From Anammoximicrobium sp964409865 (lineage in GTDB: Bacteria > Planctomycetota > Planctomycetia > Pirellulales > Pirellulaceae): DNA of 64,000 nucleotides. The DNA lies in the NCBI GenBank assembly GCA_964409865.1, contig CAYPGE010000001.1, positions 42,373-106,372 of the forward strand, in the 5' to 3' direction. Below the pieces are notes generated by a model, which saw only the letters and a list, made by a program, of their open reading frames with translations, did not search any database and had not been told where the DNA came from. A program made the translations under genes and the position numbers. Below, piece after piece: positions 26,437-34,472 of the stretch. Every line of letters starts with the position of its first letter. Position 1 is the stretch's first letter.

Positions 26437-27018
26437 ATGCTGAATCTCCAATCCTCTACTCCGGACCGCTGGCTCCGCCAGGTCGACGAGCATCTGGACC
26501 AGATCCTGATCGACCACGCGCACTGCGAGAAAAAGGCCGCCGGCACGGCGATGAACCTGATTTTCGCCTACGTCGAGAATCTGGAACTGTGCCGGGCCTT
26601 GAGCGAAATCGTGAACGAGGAACTGGCACATTTTCACCTGGTCATCGACCTGCTGAACCGTCGCGACATCCGCTTCCGGCGGCAGACGCCCAGCCAGTAC
26701 GGCCGGCGGCTGAACGATCTGGTCCGCAAACAGGAACCGCAACGGGCGGTGGATCGGCTGCTGGTCGCCGGGTTGATCGAGGCCCGTTCGTGCGAGCGGT
26801 TTGTCCTGCTGCGGAAACACCTTCAGGACCGGGACTGCGAGTTGGCGGAGTTTTATGGCAGTTTGTTCGAGTCCGAGGCCCGCCACCACAGCACCTACGT
26901 GCGGCTGGCCAAGATGTACGCAGCCGACGATGCGGTCCGTGCCCGCTTGAAAGAATTGGCCGCCGAAGAAGCCCGCATCATCGGCGAAGGCGAAGAACTG
27001 CCGCGGGTACACAGCTGA
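26437..27018 (+). CDS. miaE: tRNA-(ms2io6A37) hydroxylase
   Basis: 193 residues, a ferritin-like diiron monooxygenase that hydroxylates 2-methylthio-N6-isopentenyl-adenosine at position 37 of tRNA. The metal ligands can be followed: E in AHCEKKAAGTAMNLIF, the ExxH of NEELAHFHLV, E in AGLIEARSCERF, and the ExxxH of FESEARHHSTYVRLAKMY. The start at 26437 matches family length; an upstream extension is non-homologous. The 283-bp gap before it has no other gene. Confidence 0.92.
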   Translation: MLNLQSSTPDRWLRQVDEHLDQILIDHAHCEKKAAGTAMNLIFAYVENLELCRALSEIVNEELAHFHLVIDLLNRRDIRFRRQTPSQYGRRLNDLVRKQEPQRAVDRLLVAGLIEARSCERFVLLRKHLQDRDCELAEFYGSLFESEARHHSTYVRLAKMYAADDAVRARLKELAAEEARIIGEGEELPRVHS

Positions 27019-27026
27019 ACGGTCCG

Positions 27027-27212
27027 TCACGGCTCCCGAATTCCCAAATCTCGGCAGATCTTCCGCGCCAGGGGATCGGGAATGTTGGTGTGGCGCGGGA
27101 CAGCCGAACGCTGGTTGTTCACCGGGTTGCCCCACCACGAGTGCCGTCGGCCCTCTCGGACGAGCACACATCCATGACGGCGGAGGTGAGCAAGTAATTC
27201 GTGCCGCTTCAC
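27027..27212 (-). CDS. hicA: HicA-type toxin
   Basis: 61 residues with the compact dsRBD-like HicA pattern: MKRHELLAHLRRHGCVLVRE, GRRHSWWGNP, SAVPRHTNIPDPLARKICRD. The conserved Gly and His (GRRHS) corresponds to the family's active histidine. HicA is an mRNA-binding ribonuclease neutralised by HicB. The start overlaps the hicB stop by 4 bases, so the two are translationally coupled, antitoxin first. Confidence 0.85.
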   Translation of the reverse strand: MKRHELLAHLRRHGCVLVREGRRHSWWGNPVNNQRSAVPRHTNIPDPLARKICRDLGIREP

Positions 27213-27421
27213 GCTGGAATGCTGACCTCCTCGAATGTGCCGCCGACCGCCGCCCGCGCGTCAGCCCGATTCATCTCCAATGCCTCCTCCAAGGCGTCCT
27301 GCAGGTTGTCGAGCAGCTCCTCACGGGTCCGGCCCTGAGAATTGACGCCGGGGACTTCCTCGATCCATCCGATCCACCAATCGCCATCTTGCCGAATGAC
27401 GGCGCTGTACTTGCCTTCCAT
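27209..27421 (-). CDS. hicB: HicB-type antitoxin
   Basis: 70 residues. MEGKYSAVIRQDGDWWIGWI and EEVPGVNSQGRTREELLDNL are the partial RNase H-like fold of HicB antitoxins, followed by an acidic helix (DALEEALEMNRADAR). The start at 27421 is preferred to one 18 codons upstream because GGGAGG precedes it with 6-base spacing. There is no added DNA-binding domain, so autoregulation may need HicA or a partner. Confidence 0.85.
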   Translation of the reverse strand: MEGKYSAVIRQDGDWWIGWIEEVPGVNSQGRTREELLDNLQDALEEALEMNRADARAAVGGTFEEVSIPA

Positions 27422-27619
27422 CTCAGTCCTCCCAGGAACGAATAACGGCACCTGCTTCATGGCTCGGTCCACCATTCCATGCTGTGCAAGATTCTAGGAA
27501 GTGCGGCGTGACCTGTCAAACAATTCGGGGTAGGGTCTCAAACCGCCACGGCCTCGGCCGGCAGGACGGCGACAATCGCTGTCCGGAAGCTCAGCATCGT
27601 ACGGGGGCGTGAATCCGGG

Positions 27620-30352
27620 CTACGGCTTCTTCGAGACCGCCGTGATGCTGTACTGGCGGCGGAATTCGGACTGCGGGCGATAGGGCTTGCCCACCTGCAC
27701 GCGTTGGCCGCCCATTTGCCCGTCGGCGGTGAGGATGACCATGCGGGCGTCCGGAGCGTCCTCGAATTCAACCACGCCGGCATTGGGCGGGCCGGCGGCG
27801 TCGCCGTCGTACCAGCCGAAGTAATAGCCGTCGCCGACTTCGTCGGTCCCGGCTGCCGGCTCGAATTCGAAGGTCTGCAGGCCGGTGCCGGCGTTGCTCC
27901 GCGTCTTGCCGACCCCCGTCAGCTGATAGCCGTCGCCCTCGCGGCGGAAGATCAGCGGCGTGATCGCGCGGCCTTTCTGAGCGTCGCGGTTGTCGTTGAA
28001 GAAGCTCCATGTCGTCAGCCGGTAACCGCTGCCGGCCAACTCCTGGTCGTAACCGGACATTTCGGCGACGAGCCAGATCAGGCCCGCGGCGCTGTCCACG
28101 GTCGCACGAGACTTGAGCACGTCCGGCGTGCCGACCAACCCCGGCGTCGGTGGCGCCGGCACCAAGGTCCGAGCGGCCGCAATCAGGTGCTTGCGGACAC
28201 CGGCGGGCGCGGCGGCCTCCAGTTCTTCGCTCACGTCGCGCGGGCCGAGCGCAAGCAGCGAATCGGCGGCATTGTGCAGCCGGAAAACCGACGCCGCTCG
28301 CTCGGCAAGCTGATCGAAGCCCGAGCGAGGCCAGCCGTCGGTCAGCCGCACCATAACCACCGGCCGGGGCGCGATTGCCGCAACCACACAATCCCAATCG
28401 GTCACATCCGCCAAAGACGGCAGGTACGGCATCAGGTGGAAGAAGTGCAGTTCGCGCGGCGCCACGTTCACGGCCCAATCGCGCAGCGTCGTCACATCCA
28501 CGGCCGCCACGCCCGCGATGCGTTCTTCGACCAAAGCGGCAATGCTGGCGTCCAGACTGCCCAGCCCCAAGCCGGCGACGACAATTTGCGCGGGGTCGAT
28601 TTCGGAACGGCCGGCCAAGTGCCGGAAGGCGGCCAGATTTTCCGCGACTCGCAACGCCAGCGGCGGCAGGCCCACGGCGTCGGCGGGGCCGTAGAACCTG
28701 CCCGCCTCGTCGCCATAAAAACTCGGCTGTTCCGCGCTGGCCAACGGTTGCAGACTCTGCGGGTGTACGGAAGCATGCTCCGGCACGATCACGACACAGT
28801 CGGCGGCGGCCAGACGCCGCGCCGCCTCGGCCAGCCGAGCCACCACGGCACACTGCCGGTCGTCGTGGGAAAGGATCACGCCCCGTCGCTTTCCGTCACC
28901 TGCAGCCGGCCGGACCAGAACGGCGGGACAGCGGAAATCGGCGTCCACGCCCAAAGCGATCCGCTCGGTCACCACGCCATCGCTCTCCGAGGATTCGAGG
29001 ACACTGTCCGTCACCGCTTGCGCGGCAGACGGCGGCGGACACGCCGTGCGCAGCCAGGCAACGATCTTCTCGCGATGCGCCTGCCATGTTGCCTGTGTCA
29101 ACGGTTCAGCGGGCAGTGACGCGCCCTTAGTGCCTGTCCAAGAACAAAACCGCTGTATTGTCGCCTTTCGCTCCGCGGAAGGGCGTCCTTTCGCGGAGCG
29201 AAAGGCGACACTGTTCGTGGACGCGCCCTTGGCCTCGACTCGCCGCTGCAGGTATCCCAGCATGCTGAAATCGGGCTCGTCGGGTTCGCCACAAGCCATC
29301 GGCAGTGCGTCGGAACTCTTCAGCGACGGCAGCACGGACGATTCAAGCCAATCGACGACGGGGGTTATGTACGGCGTCAACTCGTCCTGGACATCGCCGG
29401 GGATCAGCCGCAGGCGATCCTCCGCGTCGTGCAGCCGATACGCGGCTTGCACCGTCTTCTGAACATGTTCGTACCCCGCCGACGGCCACCGTCCGGCACC
29501 GCCCGCCATCAGCACCCACCGCGGAGCGAGACACGCGGCCACGCGGTCGATGTCGCCCACGCCGAGCATGCCGGCCACGAACGCGGACGGATTCGCGAGT
29601 CCGGGATGCTCGACGGACGCCTGCACCAGGGACTCGTACGTGGTGCTGCCTTGGGCGGCGACGATGAATTGCAGACGAGGCTCGAGTGCAGCCGCCAGGT
29701 ACGCCTGCAACGCCCCTTCGGCCCAGCCGGCAATGCCGATCTTTCCCGCATCGACGTCCGCTCGCGTCAACAGGTAATCCAACCCGCGCAGCGCATCGAA
29801 GACTCCAATGCCCATCACCTGCGTGCCAGCGGCCGAAGCCAGGGCGTACAGGCCGGCGTAAGGAGCCTGCCGGCGCCCCACGCGGGGATCGTCGATAAAC
29901 AGAACCAGCATCCCCTGGCGGGCCAAGGCATCGACGAACTGACGGTAGGGGCGGGACGTGTAGTGGCCCAGCCAGCCCGGCGTCACGATGACGGCCCCCT
30001 GGCGCCCGTTGGCTTGCTGGCGGCGGAGCACGGTGCCGGAGACGTAGACCCGTTCGGCCCAGAGGAAGGCGACTTCCTCGACGAGCAAGTCGCCCTCCGT
30101 CTTGCTGCTGGTGACCGCGGCCTTCATCGGTTCTCGCTCCGGCAGGCCCAGCGCGGCGGTCAGGCGACCGGTGAGTTCGGCACGCTGCTTCTCCCAGCCA
30201 GCGACCGAGTCGGGCAGCGGCGGCCGTTGGGCCGACAGTCCAGTGGCACGGCGGGCCAGATACTCCCAGACCGACGAAGTCTCTTGGGCGGAGCCCGGTT
30301 CGGCAAACGCGACGAGGCAAATGGCGAGCGAAAGGAACATGGTGCGCGACAT
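27620..30352 (-). CDS. Secreted tandem alpha/beta-hydrolase (esterase-like)
   Basis: 910 residues. The start at 30352 gives a clean signal peptide (MFLSLAICLVAFAEPGSAQE) with AGGAG upstream. Two alpha/beta-hydrolase-like modules are present. In the first (about 60-350) the region around AGWAEGALQAYLAAALE replaces the usual GxSxG with GWAEG; in the second (about 440-720) it reads VAGLGLGSLDASIAAL. Neither has the standard nucleophile serine in GxSxG, so activity is doubtful. A C-terminal about 180-residue part carries a TIGR03067-like pattern (YYFGWYDGD, VEFEDAPDARMVIL; tentative). Residues about 377-409 derive from a palindromic repeat lying in frame. Confidence 0.7.
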   Translation of the reverse strand: MSRTMFLSLAICLVAFAEPGSAQETSSVWEYLARRATGLSAQRPPLPDSVAGWEKQRAELTGRLTAALGLPEREPMKAAVTSSKTEGDLLVEEVAFLWAERVYVSGTVLRRQQANGRQGAVIVTPGWLGHYTSRPYRQFVDALARQGMLVLFIDDPRVGRRQAPYAGLYALASAAGTQVMGIGVFDALRGLDYLLTRADVDAGKIGIAGWAEGALQAYLAAALEPRLQFIVAAQGSTTYESLVQASVEHPGLANPSAFVAGMLGVGDIDRVAACLAPRWVLMAGGAGRWPSAGYEHVQKTVQAAYRLHDAEDRLRLIPGDVQDELTPYITPVVDWLESSVLPSLKSSDALPMACGEPDEPDFSMLGYLQRRVEAKGASTNSVAFRSAKGRPSAERKATIQRFCSWTGTKGASLPAEPLTQATWQAHREKIVAWLRTACPPPSAAQAVTDSVLESSESDGVVTERIALGVDADFRCPAVLVRPAAGDGKRRGVILSHDDRQCAVVARLAEAARRLAAADCVVIVPEHASVHPQSLQPLASAEQPSFYGDEAGRFYGPADAVGLPPLALRVAENLAAFRHLAGRSEIDPAQIVVAGLGLGSLDASIAALVEERIAGVAAVDVTTLRDWAVNVAPRELHFFHLMPYLPSLADVTDWDCVVAAIAPRPVVMVRLTDGWPRSGFDQLAERAASVFRLHNAADSLLALGPRDVSEELEAAAPAGVRKHLIAAARTLVPAPPTPGLVGTPDVLKSRATVDSAAGLIWLVAEMSGYDQELAGSGYRLTTWSFFNDNRDAQKGRAITPLIFRREGDGYQLTGVGKTRSNAGTGLQTFEFEPAAGTDEVGDGYYFGWYDGDAAGPPNAGVVEFEDAPDARMVILTADGQMGGQRVQVGKPYRPQSEFRRQYSITAVSKKP
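29128..29222. repeat. Palindromic repeat inside the esterase-like CDS
   Basis: TTGTCGCCTTTCGCTCCGCG at about 29159 pairs with CGCGGAGCGAAAGGCGACA at about 29194-29212 around a 13-base loop. It is translated in frame between the two hydrolase modules. The same CGCTCCGCG/CGCGGAGCG core appears at 22.8 kb and 53.9 kb. Confidence 0.8.
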
Positions 30353-30722
30353 GGAAGGTGCTCCTGTGATCGTCAGAGGCGAGCGGGACATCAGGTAGGC
30401 CGGGTCGAGAATGTACAGAGAGATTCTCCCGAGGAGGCCTGGAAGAACTGAACGACAGAAAGATGACGTGACAGAAAGATGACCAAACCAAGAATGCGAA
30501 GGAAATACCGGGCGAGAAATAAATCCGTCGTCTGCCGAATGCCCTCCTTCGGCTCTTCTGGCTTCATTTTTCTGTCACCCCATCTTTCTGTCAGCTCCTC
30601 CTGTCAGCCGATCTTTCTGTGCAGCACGCGGTCAAATGTACTCCCAGTTCAACCGTTCGGCGCGGGTCTCCGACCCCGCCGAAACCGCCGACCGAAGGTC
30701 TCCGATTTCGGTTTTAGCGGTT
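30353..30722. repeat. Intergenic region with TGACAGAAAGATG repeats
   Basis: No gene is supported. ACAGAAAGATGA occurs twice in direct orientation near 30455-30483 and its complement (ATCTTTCTGT) twice near 30586-30620, making a large potential stem. A variant (TGACAGAAAAAT, two copies) lies at 42688-42718 beside another gene. At about 30660-30720 a GGTCTCCGA/TCGGAG-type palindrome adjoins the aldo/keto reductase stop. Confidence 0.65.
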
Positions 30723-31862
30723 CTAGATGTACTCCCAGTTCTTCAGGAACTGATACTGCGGAGGCAGGCAGGCCCAGGCTCGCTCCATGGCCCGCTCCAA
30801 CTCGGCGCGTTCGACCGTGTCCAGTTCGCGCCGTTCGACGACGGCCAGTGCCACGTTGTCGACCTGTTGCGGATTGATCATGCCTGGGATCGGCGCCGTG
30901 ATGGCGGGATTGCAGAGGATATAGCGGATGGCCAGCCGGGCCAGACGGTGGTCTTCTTCCTCGTGCGGATTGCCGGGCGAACTGTCGCCTTTGAACAGCG
31001 ACGTGCCGGCAAACGGCTTGATGCCGAAGAACCCGCAATCGCAGCGCTGGACGGCCGCGAAAAAGCCCGTCTCGTCGTTGGGCAGCATCTTGGTGCGGGC
31101 CGTGTAGGGCGTGATCACGACGTCGATCACGTCGGGAAACGTTTCCATCATGTACTTGAGCCACGGCAGATCGTGCGACGAGATGCCGGTCATTCGGGCC
31201 TTGCCGGACTTCTTCGCCCGCCGCAGCCCTTCGGCGATGCCCGCCGATTCCGCTTCGGTGTGCGGGAAGATCCACTTGCCGTCCTTGCCGCGCCGGCCGT
31301 CGACGCCGCAGACGATGCGGTACAGGTCGACGTATTCCTGGTTGCAGACCCGCAGCGAATCGTCGAAGACCTTCATCAGCGCATCCCCGTTGCACTGGCT
31401 GGGACTGCGGGCCTCGCGTTCGTACCACGACCAGCCCAGGTACATCTTGTCGCGGCGGCCCTCCAACGCTTTGCTGTACGCCTGGATCTCCGCCCCGGTA
31501 CAAGCGTCGATATAGTTGATGCCCCGCTCGATGCACCGCGTCACCACGTCGTAGCGGTTTTTCTGGAAGCCGGTGTCGTCGAGTTTGGCGCTGAGCCAGC
31601 TCTCACCCTCGAAGACTCCGGGCACCATGCGGTTCACCCGCTTCCAGTGCCCGCCCAGGCAGACGGCCGAGACCATCCAGCCGGTCTTGCCGCAACGGCG
31701 ATATTCCATGTCCGGATTGTAGTTGAGGATACTGCGCGTGTCGGCCTGCTCGGCGTTGCCCACGCGGACGATGTTCGGCAAAGCCACACTGGCGGCCAAC
31801 GCAGCGGCGCCGGCGGCCGTATCACGAACGAATTGGCGGCGAGTCAGACGCGGTTCAGCCAT
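30723..31862 (-). CDS. Tat-exported aldo/keto reductase family protein
   Basis: 379 residues. The N-terminus has a twin-arginine signal (LTRRQFVRDTAAGAAALAAS). The barrel starts at MEYRRCGKTGWMVSAVCLGG; the catalytic tyrosine region is GINYIDACTGAEIQAYSKAL with K in GRRDKMYLGWSW, and the distal segment is ITAPIPGMINPQQVDNVALA. The usual Asp and Tyr of the AKR tetrad are not in standard form (INYIDACTGAEIQAYS), so activity should be judged with care. These proteins are plentiful in planctomycetes and are often called oxidoreductases; NADP-dependent aldehyde or sugar reduction is a family property, not shown here. Confidence 0.8.
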   Translation of the reverse strand: MAEPRLTRRQFVRDTAAGAAALAASVALPNIVRVGNAEQADTRSILNYNPDMEYRRCGKTGWMVSAVCLGGHWKRVNRMVPGVFEGESWLSAKLDDTGFQKNRYDVVTRCIERGINYIDACTGAEIQAYSKALEGRRDKMYLGWSWYEREARSPSQCNGDALMKVFDDSLRVCNQEYVDLYRIVCGVDGRRGKDGKWIFPHTEAESAGIAEGLRRAKKSGKARMTGISSHDLPWLKYMMETFPDVIDVVITPYTARTKMLPNDETGFFAAVQRCDCGFFGIKPFAGTSLFKGDSSPGNPHEEEDHRLARLAIRYILCNPAITAPIPGMINPQQVDNVALAVVERRELDTVERAELERAMERAWACLPPQYQFLKNWEYI

Positions 31863-31961
31863 TGGTCAGGACCCCTTCCGGAAAACGTTGGTCAATCGGC
31901 AGACTTTCCACGGACACCATTCTGCGCCCCAAAGGCTTTCGTGTCGAGAGGCGGCACGATT

Positions 31962-32302
31962 CATCCACCAGCTTATCGCCACCCATTGCACCTACGGCAC
32001 GTCCGCCTTGGAACGTCGGAAGGGCGAGGACGCAGACCGGGTGCTGGGATACAGCGTCCGGGCAAGCTCCTTGGCAGGCGGCGCTTTGGCAGGCTGGTAT
32101 CGCAAGATGGAGCGTCTGTTGTACTACTATCTGCCGCGTGATGCAGCGGCGGAGGCCAGGCAGCAACTGACGGCTGCGTCGGCGCCCAAGCGGCTGATCT
32201 ATGTCCCCGCCATCGACGACCTGGAAGTGCTGGTTCAGGTTTGCTATCGCCCGACGAACGCGGCCGGACGCACAGGATCTTACTTCGCCCATTGCCTTGC
32301 CC
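31962..32302 (+). pseudogene. Truncated copy of the GAP1-N-like gene at 34.5 kb
   Basis: These 341 bp are nearly identical to 34481-34821, with only a few base differences. They encode HQLIATHCTYGTSALERRKG onward to GRTGSYFAHCLA, then lose homology abruptly. There is no start codon with a ribosome binding site, and the frame continues into unrelated sequence. It is a segmental duplication that kept only the first about 110 codons of the domain. The remaining DNA up to 32428 shows no gene. Confidence 0.85.
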
Positions 32303-32428
32303 CTCCCCTCGCAAGCACGCCGTGGCCCGCAGCGGCTAAGCGGGAAGGTGATCTCAAGGCATGCCTCGTCCGCGATTCCGGCACGGTTGACGAAGCGAGC
32401 CGTGCCACACCGGGCCGGGCCACGTCAG

Positions 32429-32770
32429 TCAGGACGAAGGACGGTTCACCCGGATCAACTGCCCTTGCAGACTTCCGGCACTCACGACGGCGTCGTGGAT
32501 TCGAGCTGCTTGCCGGAGGAAGTCTCCATCGACCGTACAGGCGACAATCCCGGCGTGATCGGGATGCTGGCGGTGCAGGCGGAAGAAGTGCTTCCGGTTC
32601 AGCGTGAGAACAGCCCGTTCGTCAGCCAGTGCGTATTGGAGGACCACGTCGTCTGGAGTCCGCTGTCCTGCCTTGCCCGTCTCCTGAATGGTAATCACGT
32701 CATGGCCAAGGCAGCGCAGCTCCGTCACCACGGCGAAGGGGAACTGTTCGTTGGCATACAGTCTGGCCAA
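32429..32770 (-). CDS. DUF5615 PIN-like protein, putative toxin
   Basis: 113 residues. ARLYANEQFPFAVVTELRCL, GHDVITIQETGKAGQRTPDD and VLTLNRKHFFRLHR show the DUF5615 pattern, a shortened PIN-like fold whose acidic residues (E in YANEQF, D in PDD) would bind metal. In many genomes such genes follow a DUF433 gene and form a VapBC-like toxin-antitoxin pair. It begins 3 bp after the DUF433 stop, so the two are co-transcribed. Confidence 0.85.
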   Translation of the reverse strand: MARLYANEQFPFAVVTELRCLGHDVITIQETGKAGQRTPDDVVLQYALADERAVLTLNRKHFFRLHRQHPDHAGIVACTVDGDFLRQAARIHDAVVSAGSLQGQLIRVNRPSS

Positions 32771-32773
32771 GGC

Positions 32774-33103
32774 TCATTCCTCCTCGTTCTCCCGAATTTG
32801 CCGCTCGATCTCGCCGCAATGCGCCAGGACGAAGGCCCAGGCATGGGCCAGGTCTTCGGCACGCAGCGTGGGATAGTTGCCCAGGATTTCCGCCTCGCTC
32901 ACCCCCTGACGCCGCAATTGCTCCAGGACCCACACCGGTATCCGTGTACGGACAATGCAAGGGTCGCCGCCGCACACCCCCGGCGTCGATTCGATTCCTG
33001 GAAATGCGTGACCTAGGTCACGGACAATCGACTGCAGTAGTTGCGCCTTCTCACTGGGCGAAAGCGCCGGCAATTCCCGTTCGATGTCTGCAAGTTTCGT
33101 CAT
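32774..33103 (-). CDS. DUF433 protein, putative antitoxin
   Basis: 109 residues. The core CGGDPCIVRTRIPVWVLEQL followed by RQGVSEAEILGNYPTLRAED is the DUF433 winged-helix signature; the N-terminal 35 residues are helical and polar. The family acts as the DNA-binding antitoxin partner of DUF5615. It lies directly upstream of that gene on the same strand. Confidence 0.88.
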   Translation of the reverse strand: MTKLADIERELPALSPSEKAQLLQSIVRDLGHAFPGIESTPGVCGGDPCIVRTRIPVWVLEQLRRQGVSEAEILGNYPTLRAEDLAHAWAFVLAHCGEIERQIRENEEE

Positions 33104-33350
33104 GTCACTCTCCGCAACTGGGCCGGCGGTGCCGGGCCTCCACCGTTCCCTTGGAGTCTACTTCTTGGCGAGGACGCCGTCAACACAGCCCAAGCCGGCC
33201 GATTCCGCTGAGGTTCATCGCGCCGCGTCTGCTGTTGATCATGCCGGGCGTGCCCGTGTGTCGCTGGTGATCGACTGCAACCGCCTCGAGACGGGATGAC
33301 GCATCGGCACGCAGCCGGTAGAATCCATACGACTTACGTTTGGCGAGCGG

Positions 33351-33800
33351 ATGTACGTGTACCACTACCGGATCTTCGACCGTTTTCGCCGGCCCGTGGT
33401 CAGTTTGGCCGTGCTGGGCGACGAGCAGCGAAATTGGCGTCCGCAGCACTTTGGATACAGCCACTGGGGCTGCTCGATGCGGTTGGAGTTTCCGGTCGTC
33501 AAGCTGCTGGACTACGCGGATCGGGTCGCGGAGTTGGAGGCGGAACGAAACCCGTTTGCCGCCGTGGTCTTGGCCCATCTGAAGACGGTCGAAACGCGGC
33601 ACGAACCGGCCCAGCGGCGGGATTGGAAAATCCGCTTGGTGAAGAGCCTCTTCGACCGCGGGCTGAGCGCGGAAGAGATCCGACAGTTGTTTCGGCTGAT
33701 CGACTGGTTGATGGAATTGCCTCGCCGGACCATCCGCCAAACGCTGCGGACAGCCGAGACCCTGGAATCGGTTCGGATATTGCTCAGACAAACCAACTGA
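33351..33800 (+). pseudogene. Fragment of an Rpn/PD-(D/E)XK-type nuclease gene
   Basis: The 149-residue frame lines up with residues about 100-240 of the intact gene at 39541: VVSLAVLGDEQRNWRP with VITLVVLADLREDWHP, and LSAEEIRQLFRLIDWLMELP with YNAEELREIFRLIDWMMHLT. It lacks the N-terminal part with the nuclease motifs and the C-terminal region. I read it as a decayed paralogue truncated at both ends, though a short expressed protein is not excluded. Confidence 0.7.
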
Positions 33801-33862
33801 CGGTCCGTCAAGGGTTTCGAGGTTCGGGGATCTGCAGGATAGATGCCCCGCCGGACAACGCT

Positions 33863-33976
33863 TCTCGGCCCCGTCCGACGGCGCGCTGCTGAAGATCGCG
33901 GCGGATGTCGCGGCCGGAGCGGGCGACGCGCCGGCGGCGCTGCAGGCGGTGGAGAAAGTGGCGGAGCGATTCGGCG
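33863..33976 (+). pseudogene. Remnant of the FGE-like protein's N-terminal region
   Basis: Translation gives GALLKIAADVAAGAGDAPAA followed by LQAVEKVAERFG. This matches the paralogous segment of the gene at 36881, which reads QFVVLKVARDIAVGAGDATT then ALSAVKELVQRFD. No start or continuing frame is present. Together with the neighbouring fragments it shows repeated duplication and decay in this locus. Confidence 0.65.
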
Positions 33977-34030
33977 AGTCGCGGTTGCCAAGCGACTGCC
34001 ATTCCTGCATAATGAATCGGTCTCAGGCAC

Positions 34031-34364
34031 CTTGGCAACGTTCGAGAAAAAAGTGGCGTAAGCTTCCAGCTGGCGATGCCACTATCTGCCGCAAGCTGGA
34101 AGCTTACGCCACTGGAAAACCCGACAGTTGTTTCTCGAACGTTGCTCGGAGGAAACAAGTGGCGTAAGCTTCCAGCTTGCGATGCCACTATTTGCCGCAA
34201 GCTGGAAGCTTACGCCACTCGAAATCGCGACAGTTGTTTCTCGAACGTTGCTCGGAGGAAACAAGTGGCGTAAGCTTCCAGCTTGCGATGCCACTATTTG
34301 CCGCAAGCTGGAAGCTTACGCCACTGAAAAACCGACAGTTGTTTCTCGAACGTTGCTTGGGGGA
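34031..34364. repeat. 106-bp tandem array of large palindromes
   Basis: Three units with a period of exactly 106 bp start at 34053, 34159 and 34265. Each contains GTGGCGTAAGCTTCCAGC and its reverse complement GCTGGAAGCTTACGCCAC about 45 bp apart, then CGACAGTTGTTTCTCGAACG. The left border carries GCAACGTTCGAGAAAA, the inverse of the unit ends, so the whole array is bounded by inverted repeats. It has no coding potential. Confidence 0.95.
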
Positions 34365-34472
34365 CGCTGAGTTCGCTTCGCAGAAGCGTCGTTAGTGCCT
34401 TATTTCTGCAGCCGTTGTCAGCCCGGCATGGGCGCCAGCCGACTTGCGGCCGGAACCAGAGGACCAGCGGTG

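Noticed and set aside
27538..27783. 81-codon minus-strand frame at the end of the esterase-like gene
   Set aside because: It overlaps the end of the larger gene in another frame and has no ribosome binding site or pattern.
34031..34364. Possible CRISPR array or tRNA cluster
   Set aside because: The 106-bp units are almost identical throughout, with no unique spacers and no tRNA-like arms.
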